Below are positions 61,401-64,000 of a DNA stretch of 64,000 nucleotides, piece after piece. Position 1 is the first letter of the stretch, and each line of letters starts with the position of its first letter. The notes beneath the pieces were generated by a model. It did not search any database. It had not been told where the DNA came from and saw only the letters and a program-made list of their open reading frames with translations. A program made the position numbers and the translations under genes. Origin of the DNA: Ciborinia camelliae (Eukaryota; Ascomycota; Leotiomycetes; Helotiales; Sclerotiniaceae); contig JANPYM010000007.1 of NCBI GenBank assembly GCA_025890175.1, forward strand, positions 496,121 to 560,120, in the 5' to 3' direction.

Positions 61401-63240
61401 TCCAAATGCATTTATAGAAATAGACATTGAAGACCGGACTGCCATATTTGCGAGATATTTAATATGAATAGGTGACATGGCTCGCTATGAGATATTAGTG
61501 AGAATCGGAAGATATTTGATAGGGCTATTTGAAGCTTTTTAGCTCTATCAGTACAAGAACTTACAAGATAAGCGTATGATAGATCAAGAGGGATTTCAAG
61601 CTCCTTGACGCCGCGGCAAACGAGTCGTGCCGTTTCTAAATCCCTGTCATAGAGAAGTCGAACTTTATTGATTTTATACAACTCTCGAGCTTGCTTGGGA
61701 ATGTCTGATGCCGGGAAATTAAGCCCTTTATAAAGGTCTTTAGTTGCTCTGGGGTCAACAAGCTCTGTAACCACTCGGCCGTTGCTTAAAGCATCGAATT
61801 GATAAATCATGACTCGATGGAAACCGGTCAATTCTTTAACCACACCGACAAGAATCTTCAGGAAAAGCTCCAAATTTGGCGCCATGGCAAGTTGTTCTTG
61901 CACCTGAGACATAATATTAAAGACCTCCATAGCAGCGGCTTCACCTTTACGTTTGCGGGCATTTCTCAGCACCCTAAGTGGTTTACTTGTATTCACCGTA
62001 CTCTCATCAAATTCTTCTTTTGTTGGGTTGCTGTTTAGTGTATCCTCCGGAGGCTCTGGTGTTTCTTCCTGTTCGGGAACGAGAGGGTACATTTGGTCAT
62101 CGTCAAGCTCAAACTCACAGATAATCATTTCTGGGTTGACGGGGTTTATATGCATAGCCACCCATAACTTTCTAGATTTGCGAGTTCTGGGGTGACGGAT
62201 TGAGATAGTGAAAACTTCCGGGCCGCTCGATGCAGTATCTGTCTCATCGTCTCGAATAAAGTCAATGTGATCAAGGAGGTTTTCCTGATATTATAAGTAC
62301 AGGCTTTGAAAATGGTTTCTTCAAAATGACTCACTTGCTGCTCTTCGGTCAATATGTCTAGGAAGCTATCCAGTCGAAAGAGCTCTTGTGGCGTATAGCC
62401 GATCATACGTTGAGAGTTCTCACTGACAATCCGAACCAAGAGCTGGTTATCGTCATGCTCTGATAATGCAATGAGTAAACCGAAACCTTGTATAGCTCCC
62501 GGGATGTGGATGGGTTCGTCCTCGCATCTTTGCAGCACATCTCCATCACGACCAGTGATAATGGCATGCCCTTCCGCAGTGAAAATGTGCTTGAATCTAG
62601 CTGTTATAAGCCCGTCAGCCCCATCGTTGGGAACCGACACATTTCCGATCAGTGATTCATCTCCTGTGCCAGTTGCGATGGAAGATTCGTCAGACGTATT
62701 GTCGATAAATTGTTGCATGCGACTTCCTCTGTTATCACTACGAGTTGTGGAAGTAGATGACTTGCGATTTGCGCTTCTAATGTCCGTGCCAAATTCCGTC
62801 TGGCCTCTTTGGTTGGGGGTTGTCTTTCCATCCGAATCTGAATATTGACCACTTCTCCCGCCTCTATCTTTGTTGGTCGTACTAGGGGGACGTGGAAAAT
62901 AATCATTCATTTCCCCCAAATTAGAGCCTTTGCCTGAGGATGAATGTGGAGTCTGTGTATGATCGACACTCACTACACTTCGGATTGGAAACACTCTATC
63001 GTTAATAGAAGATGTCGGGCTACAAAGCTTCTGGCCTAAACTGACGTTCAAAGAAGGAGTGTTTTGGGCAGTCGAGGCTGCATAGCGCTTTGGGATGTCG
63101 GATGCATCTAATCGTGGTTTTGTGGTTGGGGGTTCCGTGACTGGTGTAGAGGCAGCTCTCGAGGACCGAGAAATATCTCCCATTGATTGAATTTCGTTGT
63201 CTTGTGGCAATTGGGCGTTATCGACCGGATCCGGCGGCAT
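58484..63240 (-). CDS. Fungal phytochrome: hybrid histidine kinase photoreceptor
   Basis: Fungal phytochromes bind biliverdin, sense red/far-red light and signal through a histidine kinase and attached receiver. Exons are 62335-63240, 61565-62284, 60729-61484 and 58484-60673, giving 1523 residues; introns are 62285-62334, 61485-61564 and 60674-60728. An N-terminal disordered stretch of about 215 residues precedes the PAS domain, where Cys239 in RCEDEPIHIPGAIQGFG is the expected chromophore-binding Cys. The GAF domain has FHRVMIYQFD and FPASDIPKQAREL, and SYAYLRAMSPIHIKYLANM follows. The PHY domain has the tongue motif PRKSFKTW. The kinase has His818 in NSAHEVRTPLNAI, a N-box-like NITANAVQHT, DTGDGM and GLGLAMV. 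The receiver has EDDPVNSR, phospho-acceptor Asp1316 in VVLMDMQMP and a conserved Lys in LKPID. All signalling residues look intact. Confidence 0.96.
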
Positions 63241-64000
63241 TGCAAGGGGTTTGTTGACCTTGATATGTCCGTTGCTATTGGGGTTGCCAGTTCGTATCCA
63301 GAGCTTCAGTACAGAGCAGTTCTACTTGTAATGTTGCAGAAAGGAATTATTCGCAGCCAGCCTTTTACATCCTCATGTAATTTATCTTCGTTCGGTTCGT
63401 AAATGCATCGAGACGCGTTCGCACGATCGTTTGCAAGACGAATGCTTTCCCCTAAACCGTAATGAATAACTGCCGCTTAATCTTCTTTCGATCCGAACAA
63501 CATGAGCTAGATCTACTAGATTTACCAGGAGCAGTAATGAGGGTAGTGCAACGAACTTTCAAGGTTGTTAAAAGTGGCGAACGAGAGAAATAGAGGAAAT
63601 GAAAGTGTTGTATCAACAAAAGTAAACAATCTCGCTATTGGTAGAGAGCGAATAAGGAACGATCGAGATTGTGTACTGATTTTGATGGGTGGTTACGTTC
63701 TGAACAGGATGAGGATATCATGAAGTTGATTTATTTGAAGGTAAAATCGTCACCCAGTCCTCATGTCAAGGCAAGTCTGATGGGGATCATAGGGTGAATT
63801 GAAGTTGTGATAGTGATAGTGAGAGAGTAGATATTCGCGTACCTAGCTGGAGGTCGGAGGTCGGGACCGATCTACAGAGAGGTGGGAAGTGGCGAATGAA
63901 ATTTGGTGGATTTTTAGACTTTTGATACTTATTATGAACCTCATTAGATAAGATCGAATTCTCGATTATTTTATGGGATTTACGGATAGTTAACTCAAAA
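63241..64000. other. 5' flank of the phytochrome gene
   Basis: No gene is seen. The region should hold the phytochrome promoter and 5' UTR; no clear TATA box was found. A GTGATAGTGATAGTGAGAGAG run lies at about 63807-63827. Confidence 0.5.

Overview
The window is nuclear DNA of a filamentous ascomycete. Genes are split by short introns (about 47-190 bp, one of 374 bp) with GT..AG ends. The products are fungal types: a cutinase, a GtaA-like glutaminase, a GPI-anchored APP1-like protein and a fungal phytochrome. The protein families, the gene structure and intergenic DNA rich in TAGG/CCTA steps fit a leotiomycete, perhaps a relative of Sclerotinia or Botrytis. The species cannot be fixed by reading alone.

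Layout. 0-7.4 kb: three minus-strand genes for secreted or surface proteins (glutaminase, running off the left edge; APP1-like; cutinase). An AT-rich island at 5.2-5.9 kb holds a hairpin element inserted in a decayed repeat that has a second copy at 42.5 kb. 9.1-15 kb: an Rtp1/TANGO6-like gene on the minus strand, divergent from an SLM1-like BAR-PH gene. 15-19.4 kb: gene-free, with a purine-rich plus strand and long simple repeats. 19.4-31.8 kb: an MFS sugar transporter, a HUL4-type HECT ubiquitin ligase, REI1 (60S ribosome maturation) and a conserved fungal protein with an incomplete zinc finger.

31.8-48.3 kb is the oddest part: about 16 kb without a recognisable protein gene. Its plus strand is rich in pyrimidines. 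The hexamer ATTCAC occurs about 32 times on the plus strand and about 8 times on the minus strand, in clusters roughly 0.5-0.9 kb apart. Short inverted repeats sit directly before TTATAA-like boxes, and several micro-ORFs look better than chance. It also carries a 15-bp minisatellite with an exact 180-bp higher-order duplication. It may be a degenerate tandem array, an unannotated long non-coding RNA locus, or a cluster of micro-genes.

48.3-64 kb: a small Ala/Glu/Pro-rich protein gene with a 13-nt first coding exon, the PP2A activator RRD1, an AT-hook nuclear protein with a telomere-like repeat inside an intron, and a complete fungal phytochrome (PAS-GAF-PHY-histidine kinase-receiver).

No operon-like logic links the genes. 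The cutinase, glutaminase and APP1-like genes form a loose group of secreted functions. The rest are housekeeping or signalling genes: ubiquitin ligation, ribosome maturation, RNA polymerase II assembly, PP2A and TORC2-linked membrane signalling, and light sensing. Exon positions were derived by hand from splice consensus and frame continuity.
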